Assembly: GCA_036562565.1 (NCBI GenBank)
Contig: DATCJY010000048.1
Location: forward strand, 1 to 64,000
From: DATCJY01 sp036562565
Lineage (GTDB): Bacteria; Bacteroidota; Bacteroidia; Flavobacteriales_D; Sanyastnellaceae
Direction of reading: 5' to 3'
Length of the DNA stretch: 64,000 bases
Part shown: one piece after another, positions 33,351 through 41,984 of the stretch
How the letters are laid out: each line of letters begins with the position of its first letter
How positions within the stretch are numbered: position 1 is the stretch's first letter
The notes under the pieces: generated by a model
Databases searched by the model: none
What the model was told of the DNA's origin: nothing
The model's input: only the letters and a program-made list of their open reading frames with translations
Program-made: the position numbers and the translations under genes

Positions 33351-35156
33351 ATGAAAAATTTCAGAGACATTTTCGCATTGGTAAAAGGATATAAGTCGAG
33401 CCTTATATCCAATTTTCTATTCAATATTCTCAATGCCATCTTCTCTCTGTTTACATTCCTTTCCTTGGTTCCTTTTTTGAATATCCTCTTCCAAGTAGAT
33501 AGCAAAGAAGTGCTGTCCAACCCGAATGCGAGTCCATTGGAGCGTTGGATTAACGAGGGATTCACCAATTTCGTTGATGCCAATGGCAAAATGGAAACCT
33601 TGGCGTGGATGTGTGTCTATATCGTTCTGATGGCACTCATGAAGAACTTGGTAACTTATTTATCCATGTTCAGCATTGCCAAAATCAGAACGGCTGTATC
33701 ACGTGATTTGCGTGAGAAGCTCTATGATAAAGTGCTCAAATTGCCAGTATCCTACTTCACCAATGAACGCAAAGGAGACATCCTTTCTCGCATGACCAAT
33801 GACCTGATGGAGATCGAGTTCAGTGTAATCGGGGTATTGGAAGCATTTCTCAAATCTCCGGTGCTGATTGTCGTTTACCTCACCTCCCTTTTTATCATTA
33901 GCTGGAAGCTGACAGTATTTTCACTCATCTTCCTCCCGGTGAGTGGATACATGATTGCGGCCATTGCGAAAAGCTTGAAAAATGCAGCCAAGCGTGGAAA
34001 AGGTAGCCTTGATGATTTGATTTCAACTACGGAAGAAACCATTACCGGCAATAAGATCATCAAAGTATTCAATGCCGAGAGACAGTTCAAGCAAAAGTTC
34101 GATCGCATGAACGATTTGTATTTCCGTCTTATGCATCGTTTGTATCGCAGAGAGTATTTGGGTTCACCAATGAGTGAGTTCATTTCACTTATGGTGATTT
34201 CCGTGCTCTTGTTCTTCGGTGGGCGCTTGGTGCTTTCAGGGGAAATGAATGGCGGTATGCTTATCGGTTACTTGGTGGTTTTCTCACAAATCATTCAACC
34301 TGCCAAAGCATTTTCCGATGCGTTCTTCAAGATGAATAAAGGTGCAGCTTCATTGGAGAGAATCAATGAAGTGTTGAATGCTGAGATTACCGTGTTCGAT
34401 TCCACAAACGCCAAACCATTGGATCAATTCAAGCATGAAATCGAGTTCAGAAATATCCAATTTGGTTATCGCGGTGATCCAATCATTAAGAATGTATCTT
34501 TCAAAATAAAGAAAGGCCAAACAGTGGCTTTGGTAGGTCCTTCCGGTAGTGGTAAGAGCACGCTTGCCTCATTGCTCGCCCGTTTCTACGATCCCCAACA
34601 TGGTGAGGTGCTCATTGATGGTGTTTCATTGCGTGAATACAAGATAGAGGATATTCGCAAGCACATTGGTTTTGTTTCGCAAGACTCTATACTGTTCAAT
34701 GATTCAGTAAAGAACAACATCGCTCTTGGCTCCAAGGGCATTAAGATGGATGAGATTATACGCAGCGCAGAGATTGCGAATGCCGCTGAATTCATCAATC
34801 AACTCAATGGTACTTATGATTACAACATCGGAGATGGTGGTAATAAGTTGAGCGGTGGTCAAAAGCAACGTCTTGCAATTGCACGGGCATTGTTCAAAAA
34901 TCCTCCTATACTGATTTTGGATGAAGCTACCAGTGCGTTGGATACACAAAGTGAGAAGCTCGTACAAGAGGCAATTTATAAACTCATGGAGCACCGTACA
35001 TCACTGGTGATTGCACACCGTCTAAGCACCATCCAACGTGCTGATTTAATCATCGTGATTCAAAATGGACAGATAGCAGAGCAAGGTACGCACGCTGAAC
35101 TTATGGCGAAGAACGGTGTCTATAAAGGCCTTGTCGAAATGCAGAACTTCTCCTAA
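33351..35156 (+). CDS. ABC exporter, fused permease-ATPase (MsbA-like)
   Basis: 601 residues from ATG 33351 (a TTG one codon earlier is ignored). The first 330 residues hold six membrane segments, including LVTYLSMFSIAKIRTAVSRD and the exporter loop YFTNERKGDILSRMTNDL. The nucleotide-binding domain has Walker A VGPSGSGKSTLASLLARF, Q-loop GFVSQDSILF, signature LSGGQKQRLAIARALF and Walker B ILDEATSALDTQ. It is a homodimeric type IV exporter half. Similarity to MsbA suggests lipid or lipid A flipping, but the substrate is inference. It is probably co-transcribed with purB. Confidence 0.9.
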   Translation: MKNFRDIFALVKGYKSSLISNFLFNILNAIFSLFTFLSLVPFLNILFQVDSKEVLSNPNASPLERWINEGFTNFVDANGKMETLAWMCVYIVLMALMKNLVTYLSMFSIAKIRTAVSRDLREKLYDKVLKLPVSYFTNERKGDILSRMTNDLMEIEFSVIGVLEAFLKSPVLIVVYLTSLFIISWKLTVFSLIFLPVSGYMIAAIAKSLKNAAKRGKGSLDDLISTTEETITGNKIIKVFNAERQFKQKFDRMNDLYFRLMHRLYRREYLGSPMSEFISLMVISVLLFFGGRLVLSGEMNGGMLIGYLVVFSQIIQPAKAFSDAFFKMNKGAASLERINEVLNAEITVFDSTNAKPLDQFKHEIEFRNIQFGYRGDPIIKNVSFKIKKGQTVALVGPSGSGKSTLASLLARFYDPQHGEVLIDGVSLREYKIEDIRKHIGFVSQDSILFNDSVKNNIALGSKGIKMDEIIRSAEIANAAEFINQLNGTYDYNIGDGGNKLSGGQKQRLAIARALFKNPPILILDEATSALDTQSEKLVQEAIYKLMEHRTSLVIAHRLSTIQRADLIIVIQNGQIAEQGTHAELMAKNGVYKGLVEMQNFS

Positions 35157-35201
35157 AGCTGTTTCCATTCCACATTCCGACAAGGAACTTCATTTCTTAC
35201 A

Positions 35202-36626
35202 TCACACTTGTATCGTTTTCCATTTGCCTCTTCTAAAGAGGATGAATGATGCAATGGTTACTGCAGTCTCCGCCACCGGAATGGCAATGAAAACACCTTT
35301 GGGGCCCATGTCCATGCTGAAGGATAGGAAGTAGGCCAACGGTATTTGGAAGAACCAAAAGCAGATAAGGTTAATCCATGTAGGTGTCCATGTATCACCG
35401 GCACCGTTGAAGGCATTTACCATCACCATCCCTACACCATAGAATACAAAACCGATGGCTATGATGTGAAGCGCATTTTCGGCAACCTTTCTGATTTCTT
35501 CCTGTTCGGTAAAGAATGATACCAACCAATCTCCCAAAAAGAAGAAGATTGCAGTAACAACAAGCATGAAGATTACATTGTACTTCACGGTTGTCATCAC
35601 GGATTGTTGTGCTCGGTCCATCTTGTTTGCTCCCATGTTCTGACCGATGAGTGTGGATGCAGCACCACTCAATCCCCAAGCCGGCAACATGAAGAACATC
35701 ATAAGCCGCAGTGCTGTCTGATAACCGGCAGATCCATTTTCACCTCCGGTCTCGGCAACAATCTTAGCAAGAAAAATCCAACTACATGATGCAATAACGA
35801 ATTGGAAAATTCCCGGAGTGGCAATCTTGACAATGGATTTAATAATGGGAACATCCGAAGTGAAATGAGCAAGTTTCATTTTAATCTGTCCGCTGCCTTT
35901 AGCGAGGTGATAAAGTTGATACACCACACCCAAACCTCTTCCAATGGTGGTGGCAAGTGCCGCGCCCGTCAGCCCGAATGCAGGAATGGGACCAAATCCA
36001 TTGATGAGGATAGGACAAAGGATGATATTGATAATGTTTGCGAGCCATAGACTTTTCATGGCAATGGCTGCGTTGCCCGCACCGCGGAAGATACCGTTGA
36101 TAAGAAAGAGTAACATCACAATGACACTGCTTCCCATCATGATGCGTGTAAAGGTTTCTCCATAGGCAGCGCCTTCTTCTGAGGCACCAAGAACAATGAG
36201 GAGTTCCTTTGCATACCACATTCCGGCTATGCTCATCACTAGAGCAATGGTGCATGAAATCATGATGACTTGTGCCGCGCTGTGTGCTGCTTTCTCAGGT
36301 TCCTTCTCTCCAATGCGTCTGGCCACCATGGCTGTACCGGCCATGCTCATACCAATTGCAATGGAATAGATGATGGTAAGTGCTGACTCGGTAAGGCCTA
36401 CTGATTGTATCGCAAATCCACTCTCTTTGAGATGGCCTACAAAGTACAGGTCAACAACCGCAAACACTGACTCCATGGCCATTTCCAACATCATTGGTAT
36501 TGCCAATAGAATAACTGCCCTGCGAATACTGCCTGTTGTGTAATCCGCTTCCTCGCCTTGGATGGCTTGTTTTATTAATTGTATATATCCCGCAATCGAA
36601 TGCGATTGATTCGTAGAATTTTTCAT
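35202..36626 (-). CDS. MATE-family efflux transporter
   Basis: 474 residues, 12 predicted membrane segments. Typical opening GSIRRAVILLAIPMMLEMAM and VVDLYFVGHL, pseudo-repeat second half starting KIVKIATPGIFQFVIA, and the GLSGAASTLIGQNMGANKMD loop. It exports drugs or metabolites using Na+ or H+. The gene lies 45 bases from the convergent ABC exporter. Its 5' side has an unusually structured leader (36668-36779), so expression may be controlled at the RNA level. Confidence 0.9.
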   Translation of the reverse strand: MKNSTNQSHSIAGYIQLIKQAIQGEEADYTTGSIRRAVILLAIPMMLEMAMESVFAVVDLYFVGHLKESGFAIQSVGLTESALTIIYSIAIGMSMAGTAMVARRIGEKEPEKAAHSAAQVIMISCTIALVMSIAGMWYAKELLIVLGASEEGAAYGETFTRIMMGSSVIVMLLFLINGIFRGAGNAAIAMKSLWLANIINIILCPILINGFGPIPAFGLTGAALATTIGRGLGVVYQLYHLAKGSGQIKMKLAHFTSDVPIIKSIVKIATPGIFQFVIASCSWIFLAKIVAETGGENGSAGYQTALRLMMFFMLPAWGLSGAASTLIGQNMGANKMDRAQQSVMTTVKYNVIFMLVVTAIFFFLGDWLVSFFTEQEEIRKVAENALHIIAIGFVFYGVGMVMVNAFNGAGDTWTPTWINLICFWFFQIPLAYFLSFSMDMGPKGVFIAIPVAETAVTIASFILFRRGKWKTIQV

Positions 36627-36667
36627 TTGAAATACACTTGTTTAGTAGTAATAAAAAAGAATGAACC

Positions 36668-36779
36668 CCCCACCCGTACAGGGAAGGCAAATAGGATATT
36701 GCTCAATTGGAGTAGCAATAAGGGATAAGAGGTGACGGCAACTTCAAAGCGTTTGGCTTTGAATTCTATGAATGTTGCC
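36668..36779 (-). promoter_or_regulatory. Structured leader candidate upstream of the MATE gene
   Basis: Three stem-loops lie in order on the minus-strand transcript. First: outer GGCAAC/GTTGCC (36737-36742 with 36774-36779) enclosing TTCAAAGC/GCTTTGAA (36743-36750 with 36756-36763). Second: TATTGCT/AGCAATA (36697-36703 with 36714-36720). Third: a GC-rich hairpin at about 36668-36688 (CCTTCCC with GGGTGGG) followed by a T-rich stretch, resembling an attenuator. A TACATTTG box (36825 to 36818) could start this transcript. I do not recognise a named riboswitch class. Confidence 0.5.
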
Positions 36780-36817
36780 TATTACTTGTTCATGGTTCGT
36801 ATGAATGTTTGGAGGTG

Positions 36818-36825
36818 CAAATGTA
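36818..36825 (-). promoter_or_regulatory. Putative -7 box for the MATE leader transcript
   Basis: TACATTTG followed by C on the minus strand, about 190 bases before the MATE ATG. There is no good TTG at -33, so support is partial. It would place the three hairpins inside the 5' leader. Confidence 0.4.
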
Positions 36826-36896
36826 TACAAGAATTTGTTCTGTCATTGAATAGGGGTTAAAGGCATTTGGATTGTCTTCATAATAAATACCGTAAA

Positions 36897-37493
36897 ATGA
36901 AACGTTCAATTGTCTTTATTCTATTGTGTGCTGTTATCGGCATTGCATCGCAAGGCTATAAACAGAGCAACTTCTCTTCGTACACTATGGAGGTTTATCG
37001 CAATGGTGAACGGGTAGGGGTTCTGCAAACGAGCAAATCCTTAAACAGTGAAAAGAGTTTTTATGAACTTAAGTCTGATGTAGAGATCAATAAATTGGTC
37101 ACGGTTAAAATTTCTGAGTCGTTGTCCAACCAATATGAAAGCGGAAAACTGCTTTCGGCCTCCCATCAACGAAAGGTGAATGGTATTCATCAAAGTAATG
37201 TCCAGCTCAAATATGATAACAATAAATATGTGACCCATAATGGTAAGGTGGTAGAGCAAGCAGGAACATGGATAGGAGCAAGCGTTTTATCGCTTTATCA
37301 CAAAGAGCCGATTGGTCTGGAAGGTGTTTATAGCGAGAGTCAAGGTGTATGGCTCAAAGTAAGTCGTATTGGCAATGGAGTTTATCACGTGAGTTTACCT
37401 AACCAACAGAGTGCTATTTATCATTATAACAAGGGTGAACTCGTAAAAGTTGTTTCGGCTACCAAGTGGGGCGAGATAATTTTTAAGCGCTAA
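36897..37493 (+). CDS. DUF6134-like secreted protein
   Basis: 198 residues from ATG 36897 (an upstream TTG-started extension is rejected). The N-terminal signal segment is MKRSIVFILLCAVIGIAS. The body is a run of beta-strands: YTMEVYRNGERVGVLQT, FYELKSDVEINKLVTVKISE, GKLLSASHQRKVNG, SVLSLYHKEPIGLEGVYSES, GVYHVSLPNQQSAIYHYNKG. The strand order matches DUF6134 proteins of Bacteroidota. Function is unknown; it is probably periplasmic or outer-membrane associated. A good terminator follows. Confidence 0.7.
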   Translation: MKRSIVFILLCAVIGIASQGYKQSNFSSYTMEVYRNGERVGVLQTSKSLNSEKSFYELKSDVEINKLVTVKISESLSNQYESGKLLSASHQRKVNGIHQSNVQLKYDNNKYVTHNGKVVEQAGTWIGASVLSLYHKEPIGLEGVYSESQGVWLKVSRIGNGVYHVSLPNQQSAIYHYNKGELVKVVSATKWGEIIFKR

Positions 37494-37530
37494 TCAATGT
37501 GATTGAATTTTATTTTTCACCATAAGTATG

Positions 37531-37555
37531 GGCCTTGGTTACAAGGCCTTTTTTT
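37531..37555 (+). terminator. Rho-independent terminator
   Basis: GGCCTTG (37531-37537), loop GTTA, CAAGGCC (37542-37548), then seven T and A. It ends the DUF6134 gene. Confidence 0.9.
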
Positions 37556-37706
37556 ATGACTTGTAAGTATAAATAGTTGGCTTTGGGTTCTAATTGTTTG
37601 AGCATTGTTCCCATACGTTTGCAAGAAATTACTTCTTATTAATTTCTTATTAGAGGTTCGTAATCAGTGTTTAATGAGTTGCGTGTAAATTTTAACACTC
37701 ATTACA

Positions 37707-37748
37707 GTTCTATGTAAAGCATAGAACCAAGTAAAGGATATATCTTTG
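37707..37748 (+). promoter_or_regulatory. Inverted-repeat operator and -7 box upstream of padR
   Basis: GTTCTATG (37707-37714) and CATAGAAC (37720-37727) form a perfect 8-base inverted repeat with a 5-base spacer. It lies 14-34 bases upstream of a TATCTTTG box at 37741-37748, where the -33 element would be. The position fits an autoregulatory operator for the PadR protein encoded 82 bases downstream. Confidence 0.55.
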
Positions 37749-37829
37749 CGAAAGAAAATAATATGTAAGGGATGGAATTAGGCTTTGAAATGATTGCTGA
37801 ACGAGTCCCGATAACTCAAATGATACGAT

Positions 37830-38156
37830 ATGGATTTAGAAAACACGAAAGCACAAATGCGCAAAGGCGTGTTGGAATTCTGCATCCTGAGCGTCCTCAA
37901 AAGAGGAGAGGCATATCCTTCAGACATCTTAGCATCCTTGAAAAGTGCCAAATTGATTGTTGTGGAAGGAACGTTATATCCTTTGTTGACTCGCTTGAAG
38001 AATGCAGGATTGCTCAACTACCGCTGGGAGGAAAGCACACAAGGACCTCCGCGCAAGTATTACAGTCTCACAAAAGCAGGAGAGGAGTTTCATACCGAAC
38101 TGAAAGCTTCATGGGATGAATTGGTATATGCCGTAAAACAAACACAGAAACCCTAA
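37830..38156 (+). CDS. PadR-family transcriptional regulator
   Basis: 108 residues. The winged helix starts MRKGVLEFCILSVLKRGEAY, then KLIVVEGTLYPLLTRLKNAGLL (recognition helix) and GPPRKYYSLTKAGEE (wing). This is the short PadR form without a long C-terminal domain. It is the first gene of a unit with the PspC protein 16 bases downstream and YbjQ after that. The inverted repeat at 37707-37727 is a likely target. An overlapping frame at 37772-38119 is a shadow of this gene. Confidence 0.92.
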   Translation: MDLENTKAQMRKGVLEFCILSVLKRGEAYPSDILASLKSAKLIVVEGTLYPLLTRLKNAGLLNYRWEESTQGPPRKYYSLTKAGEEFHTELKASWDELVYAVKQTQKP

Positions 38157-38172
38157 TTAGTACATCATTGTT

Positions 38173-39753
38173 ATGAATAAGACCATCTCAATCAATCTGG
38201 CTGGCAGAGTCTTTAACATAGAGGACGATGCCTTTATTACTCTCAAAGAGTACCTGGATAAAATCAAAATGAACTTCATGAATGATTCCGCTGCTACGGA
38301 AATCATGGATGATATTGAAGACCGTATTGCTGAGTTATTTCAGGAGCGTACCAATGAGCGCAAGAACGTTATCACATCGGCTGATTTGGCAGAGGTAATA
38401 GCCATCATGGGTAAACCTGAGGACTATGTTGTGGATGATAGTTATGAAGGCACGCAAGGCAAGCAGACTTATGGCAATGCGGTACACAATACCAAGCGTA
38501 GAATATATCGCGATGCTGATGATTCCATTCTCGGTGGTGTATGTGCCGGTCTGAGTCATTACATCGGATGGGATCCGCTCATTATCCGATTGCTAATGGT
38601 CGTTTTGGCGTTCGTTTCATTGGGTACGGCCATCTTTGGATATATCTTGTTTTGGGCATTAGTACCGGCCGCAGTTACTACTGCCGAAAAGTTGCAGATG
38701 CGTGGTGAGCCTGTGACCATTGATAACATAGGTAGATTTGTAAACGAGGAGGCGCGCGCTGCCGCGGAACGCGTGGGAAAGTTTGGAAAAAACGTAGGCG
38801 ATAGCGCGCGCAATCTATCTCATACGTTTGCTCAAGGATTGGGAAGAATCTTCGCTGTACTCTTCGCTTTGTTCTGTTTGTTTTGTGGCTTAACGCTGCT
38901 TATTAGTCTCATTGTTTCACTAGGCTTTTCAGAGTTTCAATTCTTTGGATTTGAAGGGAGCAATTGGGAAATGCTGGACACCGTGGTGTTCGGTAATGAT
39001 GGAACGCTTTGGATTCTGGTGATCGGTTTTATTCTGGTGATCATGGCTCCGGCCATGGCATTGATATATACTGCCATCAAAATTCTTACTCGCTCACAGC
39101 GCAGAATCAAAGGGTTTGCATTATCACTGGCCAGCTTGTTCTTTGTGGGTATTATCATGTGTATTTATGGTGGTATTCATATCTCCAAGCAATACATTCA
39201 CCATGGAAGAATTGTGGAAGAAGTTTCATTGAATGATATCCAGGCTGACACCTTATTTATCGATGCGATGAATGACGATGTCTTCATTGGCAGAAATGAG
39301 TTGAACGATGAGTTTTTCAATCTCGTGAAAAAAGCCGATGGTAAGATTTATTATGGACAAGCCTTGAAGTACCGAGTTGTCCCTTCCGTGGACAATCAAT
39401 ATCGTATTGAGCTTGACAAGCGAAGCAACGGGAAGAATCCCTCTATGGCAGGTGATTTCGCAAGTGCTATTGGATACCGTTATGAAGTATCCGATAACAG
39501 AATAAGCTTGGCACCTTACTTCTGGACTCCGGAGAACCATACTTATCGCGCGCAGCATTTAACTGTTAAGGTGCATGTGCCGATTGGTAAACATGTAATT
39601 TTAACCAAGAAAACGGCAACAATTCTTGACTTGGCTGATAAGGATGAAGTTGAACGATTGCTTATTATGACAAAGGACGGTTTGTCTGATGACTTAGATG
39701 AATATCCGGTAAAACCGGCTCCACGCAGCCTTCCACAAGGCGTTATACAATAA
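38173..39753 (+). CDS. PspC-domain membrane protein
   Basis: 526 residues. Residues 1-100 are a helical region (AFITLKEYLDKIKMNFMND; DIEDRIAELFQERTNERKNV) common in PadR-linked PspC proteins. The PspC domain follows (RRIYRDADDSILGGVCAGLS, HYIGWDPLIIRLLMVVLAFV). Two or three more membrane segments lie at about 230-340 (AVLFALFCLFCGLTLLISLI; LWILVIGFILVIMAPAMALI), then a beta-rich C-terminal part with RAQHLTVKVHVPIGKHVIL. It probably responds to envelope stress under the control of the upstream PadR protein; this is inference from the usual gene pairing. Confidence 0.88.
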   Translation: MNKTISINLAGRVFNIEDDAFITLKEYLDKIKMNFMNDSAATEIMDDIEDRIAELFQERTNERKNVITSADLAEVIAIMGKPEDYVVDDSYEGTQGKQTYGNAVHNTKRRIYRDADDSILGGVCAGLSHYIGWDPLIIRLLMVVLAFVSLGTAIFGYILFWALVPAAVTTAEKLQMRGEPVTIDNIGRFVNEEARAAAERVGKFGKNVGDSARNLSHTFAQGLGRIFAVLFALFCLFCGLTLLISLIVSLGFSEFQFFGFEGSNWEMLDTVVFGNDGTLWILVIGFILVIMAPAMALIYTAIKILTRSQRRIKGFALSLASLFFVGIIMCIYGGIHISKQYIHHGRIVEEVSLNDIQADTLFIDAMNDDVFIGRNELNDEFFNLVKKADGKIYYGQALKYRVVPSVDNQYRIELDKRSNGKNPSMAGDFASAIGYRYEVSDNRISLAPYFWTPENHTYRAQHLTVKVHVPIGKHVILTKKTATILDLADKDEVERLLIMTKDGLSDDLDEYPVKPAPRSLPQGVIQ

Positions 39754-39787
39754 ACGATAAATGTGACACTAATACTTTTTTAATAAG

Positions 39788-40117
39788 ATGAACACAAACA
39801 TTCAATTAACAACTACACCTTCTTTTGAGGGCAAGGTCATCAAAGAATACAAAGGCATTGTTACCGGTGAAACCATAATTGGTGCGAATATTTTCAAAGA
39901 CTTGTTTGCGGGAATTCGCGATATCATCGGTGGTCGTTCAGGCTCGTATGAGAAGGTATTGCGAGAGGCCAAACAAATTGCATTGAACGAGATGCAAGAA
40001 GAGGCACGAAAACTTGGAGCTAATGCCGTTGTTGGTATCGACCTCGATTATGAAACTGTTGGTGCAAATGGTGGCATGCTCATGGTTACCGCATCGGGTA
40101 CCGCTGTGGTGATATAA
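39788..40117 (+). CDS. YbjQ/UPF0145 family protein
   Basis: 109 residues. The family pattern is clear: [60 protein letters not shown] and [14 protein letters not shown], ending in a hydrophobic strand. These small cytosolic proteins form pentameric or decameric rings; the function is not firmly known despite the old heavy-metal-binding label. It is 34 bases after the PspC gene and convergent with the DUF1304 gene, three bases apart. Confidence 0.92.
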   Translation: MNTNIQLTTTPSFEGKVIKEYKGIVTGETIIGANIFKDLFAGIRDIIGGRSGSYEKVLREAKQIALNEMQEEARKLGANAVVGIDLDYETVGANGGMLMVTASGTAVVI

Positions 40118-40120
40118 ATC

Positions 40121-40483
40121 TCACAACAAATAGAGCGACAACAAGGCTATCAATGCAGGTAATGCTTGTGCAAAGAATATTTTGCGTGAAGCCGTTATTG
40201 CTCCATAAAATCCTGCAATGGTGATACAAATTAGGAAGAAGCTGGCAACGCCCCGTTGCCAGCTTTGTTCATTTATGCAAAGGCTCCAAACCAAACCTGA
40301 TGCTAGAAATCCATTGTAGAGTGCTTGATTGGCAGCTAACACTTTGGTCGGTTCAAACAACTCCGGTGGAATTGAACGAAATGTCTTGCGACCAACAGTA
40401 GTCCATGCAAACATTTCCATCCATAAAAAGTAAAGATGGAGCAGTGCAACGAGTACTATAAATACTTGACTGATGACGTGCAT
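40121..40483 (-). CDS. DUF1304 membrane protein
   Basis: 120 residues with four hydrophobic segments (VFIVLVALLHLYFLWMEMFA; LYNGFLASGLVWSLCI; SFFLICITIAGFYGAIT; ALPALIALLSLYLL). The LYFLWMEMFAW and KVLAANQALYNGFLA motifs match DUF1304. Function is unknown. It is a single gene. Confidence 0.88.
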   Translation of the reverse strand: MHVISQVFIVLVALLHLYFLWMEMFAWTTVGRKTFRSIPPELFEPTKVLAANQALYNGFLASGLVWSLCINEQSWQRGVASFFLICITIAGFYGAITASRKIFFAQALPALIALLSLYLL

Positions 40484-40622
40484 GGTTCAGGATGTTTTTG
40501 TATCGGACAAGAATAGAACAAAAAATGTCCCTATTGCAACGAATAGAATTAGAATCGCACTCCCCAATTTTGAATCACAAAATTGAAAGAATGGGATAAC
40601 ACAACTCTAATACCTTATCCGA

Positions 40623-41936
40623 TTATATAACGGGAGAAGCATACAAGTCGTAGTGCTCGGCACTATCAATGATGACATCAGCAAAATCTCCTATTCGCAG
40701 ATAAGCTTTCGATTTGTGGATAATGACTTCGTTATCTACTTCCGGTGAATCAAATTCCGTACGACCGATGTAATAGTCACCTTCTACGCGGTCAATTAAC
40801 ACCTTCATTTTTTGACCAACCTTGCGCTGGTTATTTTCATAAGAAATGTGCGATTGCAATTCCATAATCGCATCTGCACGCTTACGTTTAGTGCGCATCG
40901 GCACATTGTCTTTGAAGTTGTATGCATGCGTATTCTCTTCATGTGAATAGGTGAATACACCCAAACGATCAAATTTGGTTTTTTCAACCCACTCCAAAGT
41001 CTCCTCGAAGTCTGCATTGGTTTCACCGGGATAACCGGCAATCAATGTAGTGCGCAATGCAATTCCCGGGACCTTATCTCTGATGGCTTGTATCAGTGCA
41101 TCGGTTTTTTCTCTGGTGATTCCTCTGCGCATTGCTTGGAGCATATGGGTTGTAGCATGTTGCAATGGCATGTCGAGGTATTTGCAGATGTTGCTGCGTT
41201 CATTCATGACATCCAATACTTCCATTGGGAAACCGGAAGGATAGGCATATTGCAAACGAATCCACTCAATGCCTTCTACATCGCTCAACTGGCGTAGTAA
41301 TTCAGCCAACTTGCGCTCTTTGTACAAATCCAAACCATAATAGGTGAGGTCCTGAGCGATGAGAATGAGCTCTTTGGTTCCGTTGGCGGCAAGTTTCTTG
41401 GCGTTGGCCACCAGTTGCTCCATTGGGGTGCTTACGTGTTTGCCGCGCATCAGCGGTATAGCACAAAATGAACAAGGTCGGTCACAACCTTCTGATATTT
41501 TAAAATATGCGTAGTGTGATGGAGTGGTGAGCAAGCGTTCACCAACGAGTTCGTGCTTGTAATCTGCTTTGAGGGTTTTGAGGAGGCGAGGAAGTTCTCT
41601 GGTGCCAAAGAATGAATCTACTTCTGGAATGTCGCGCTCCAATTCCGGTTTGTAGCGTTCACTCAGACATCCGGTTACATATAGTTTGTCCACATTCCCG
41701 CGTTTCTTTTCATTGGCCCAAGCGAGGATGGTATTGATGCTTTCTTCTTTGGCATTATCAATGAACCCACAGGTATTGATGATGACAATCTCGGCATCTT
41801 TTTCTTCCGATTCGTGTTCAACAGAAAAGTCGTTGGCCTTAAGTTGGGCCATCATGACTTCACTGTCGAAGATATTTTTTGCGCATCCCAAGGTGATGAC
41901 GTTTACCTTGTTCTTGCGAAGTGTTTTTGTTTTCAT
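40623..41936 (-). CDS. rimO: Ribosomal protein S12 methylthiotransferase
   Basis: 437 residues. It adds a methylthio group to the beta-carbon of an aspartate in ribosomal protein S12. The N-terminal MTTase domain holds three Cys (LGCAKNIFDSEVMM; INTCGFIDNAKEE; VTGCLSERYKPEL). The radical-SAM cluster motif is SEGCDRPCSFCAIPLMRGKH (CxxxCxxC). A C-terminal TRAM domain follows (VDRVEGDYYIGRTEFDSPEV). The GCAKNxxDSE form is diagnostic of RimO over MiaB. It is 48 bases downstream of ftsY. Confidence 0.95.
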   Translation of the reverse strand: MKTKTLRKNKVNVITLGCAKNIFDSEVMMAQLKANDFSVEHESEEKDAEIVIINTCGFIDNAKEESINTILAWANEKKRGNVDKLYVTGCLSERYKPELERDIPEVDSFFGTRELPRLLKTLKADYKHELVGERLLTTPSHYAYFKISEGCDRPCSFCAIPLMRGKHVSTPMEQLVANAKKLAANGTKELILIAQDLTYYGLDLYKERKLAELLRQLSDVEGIEWIRLQYAYPSGFPMEVLDVMNERSNICKYLDMPLQHATTHMLQAMRRGITREKTDALIQAIRDKVPGIALRTTLIAGYPGETNADFEETLEWVEKTKFDRLGVFTYSHEENTHAYNFKDNVPMRTKRKRADAIMELQSHISYENNQRKVGQKMKVLIDRVEGDYYIGRTEFDSPEVDNEVIIHKSKAYLRIGDFADVIIDSAEHYDLYASPVI

Positions 41937-41984
41937 TTAAAAAAAACGGTTGTGTATTCTGTTGCATTCGGGAGGCCGTCACCG

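Noticed and set aside
37772..38119. 115-codon frame before and over padR
   Set aside because: Overlaps padR in another frame; the PadR winged-helix is unmistakable in the 37830 frame.
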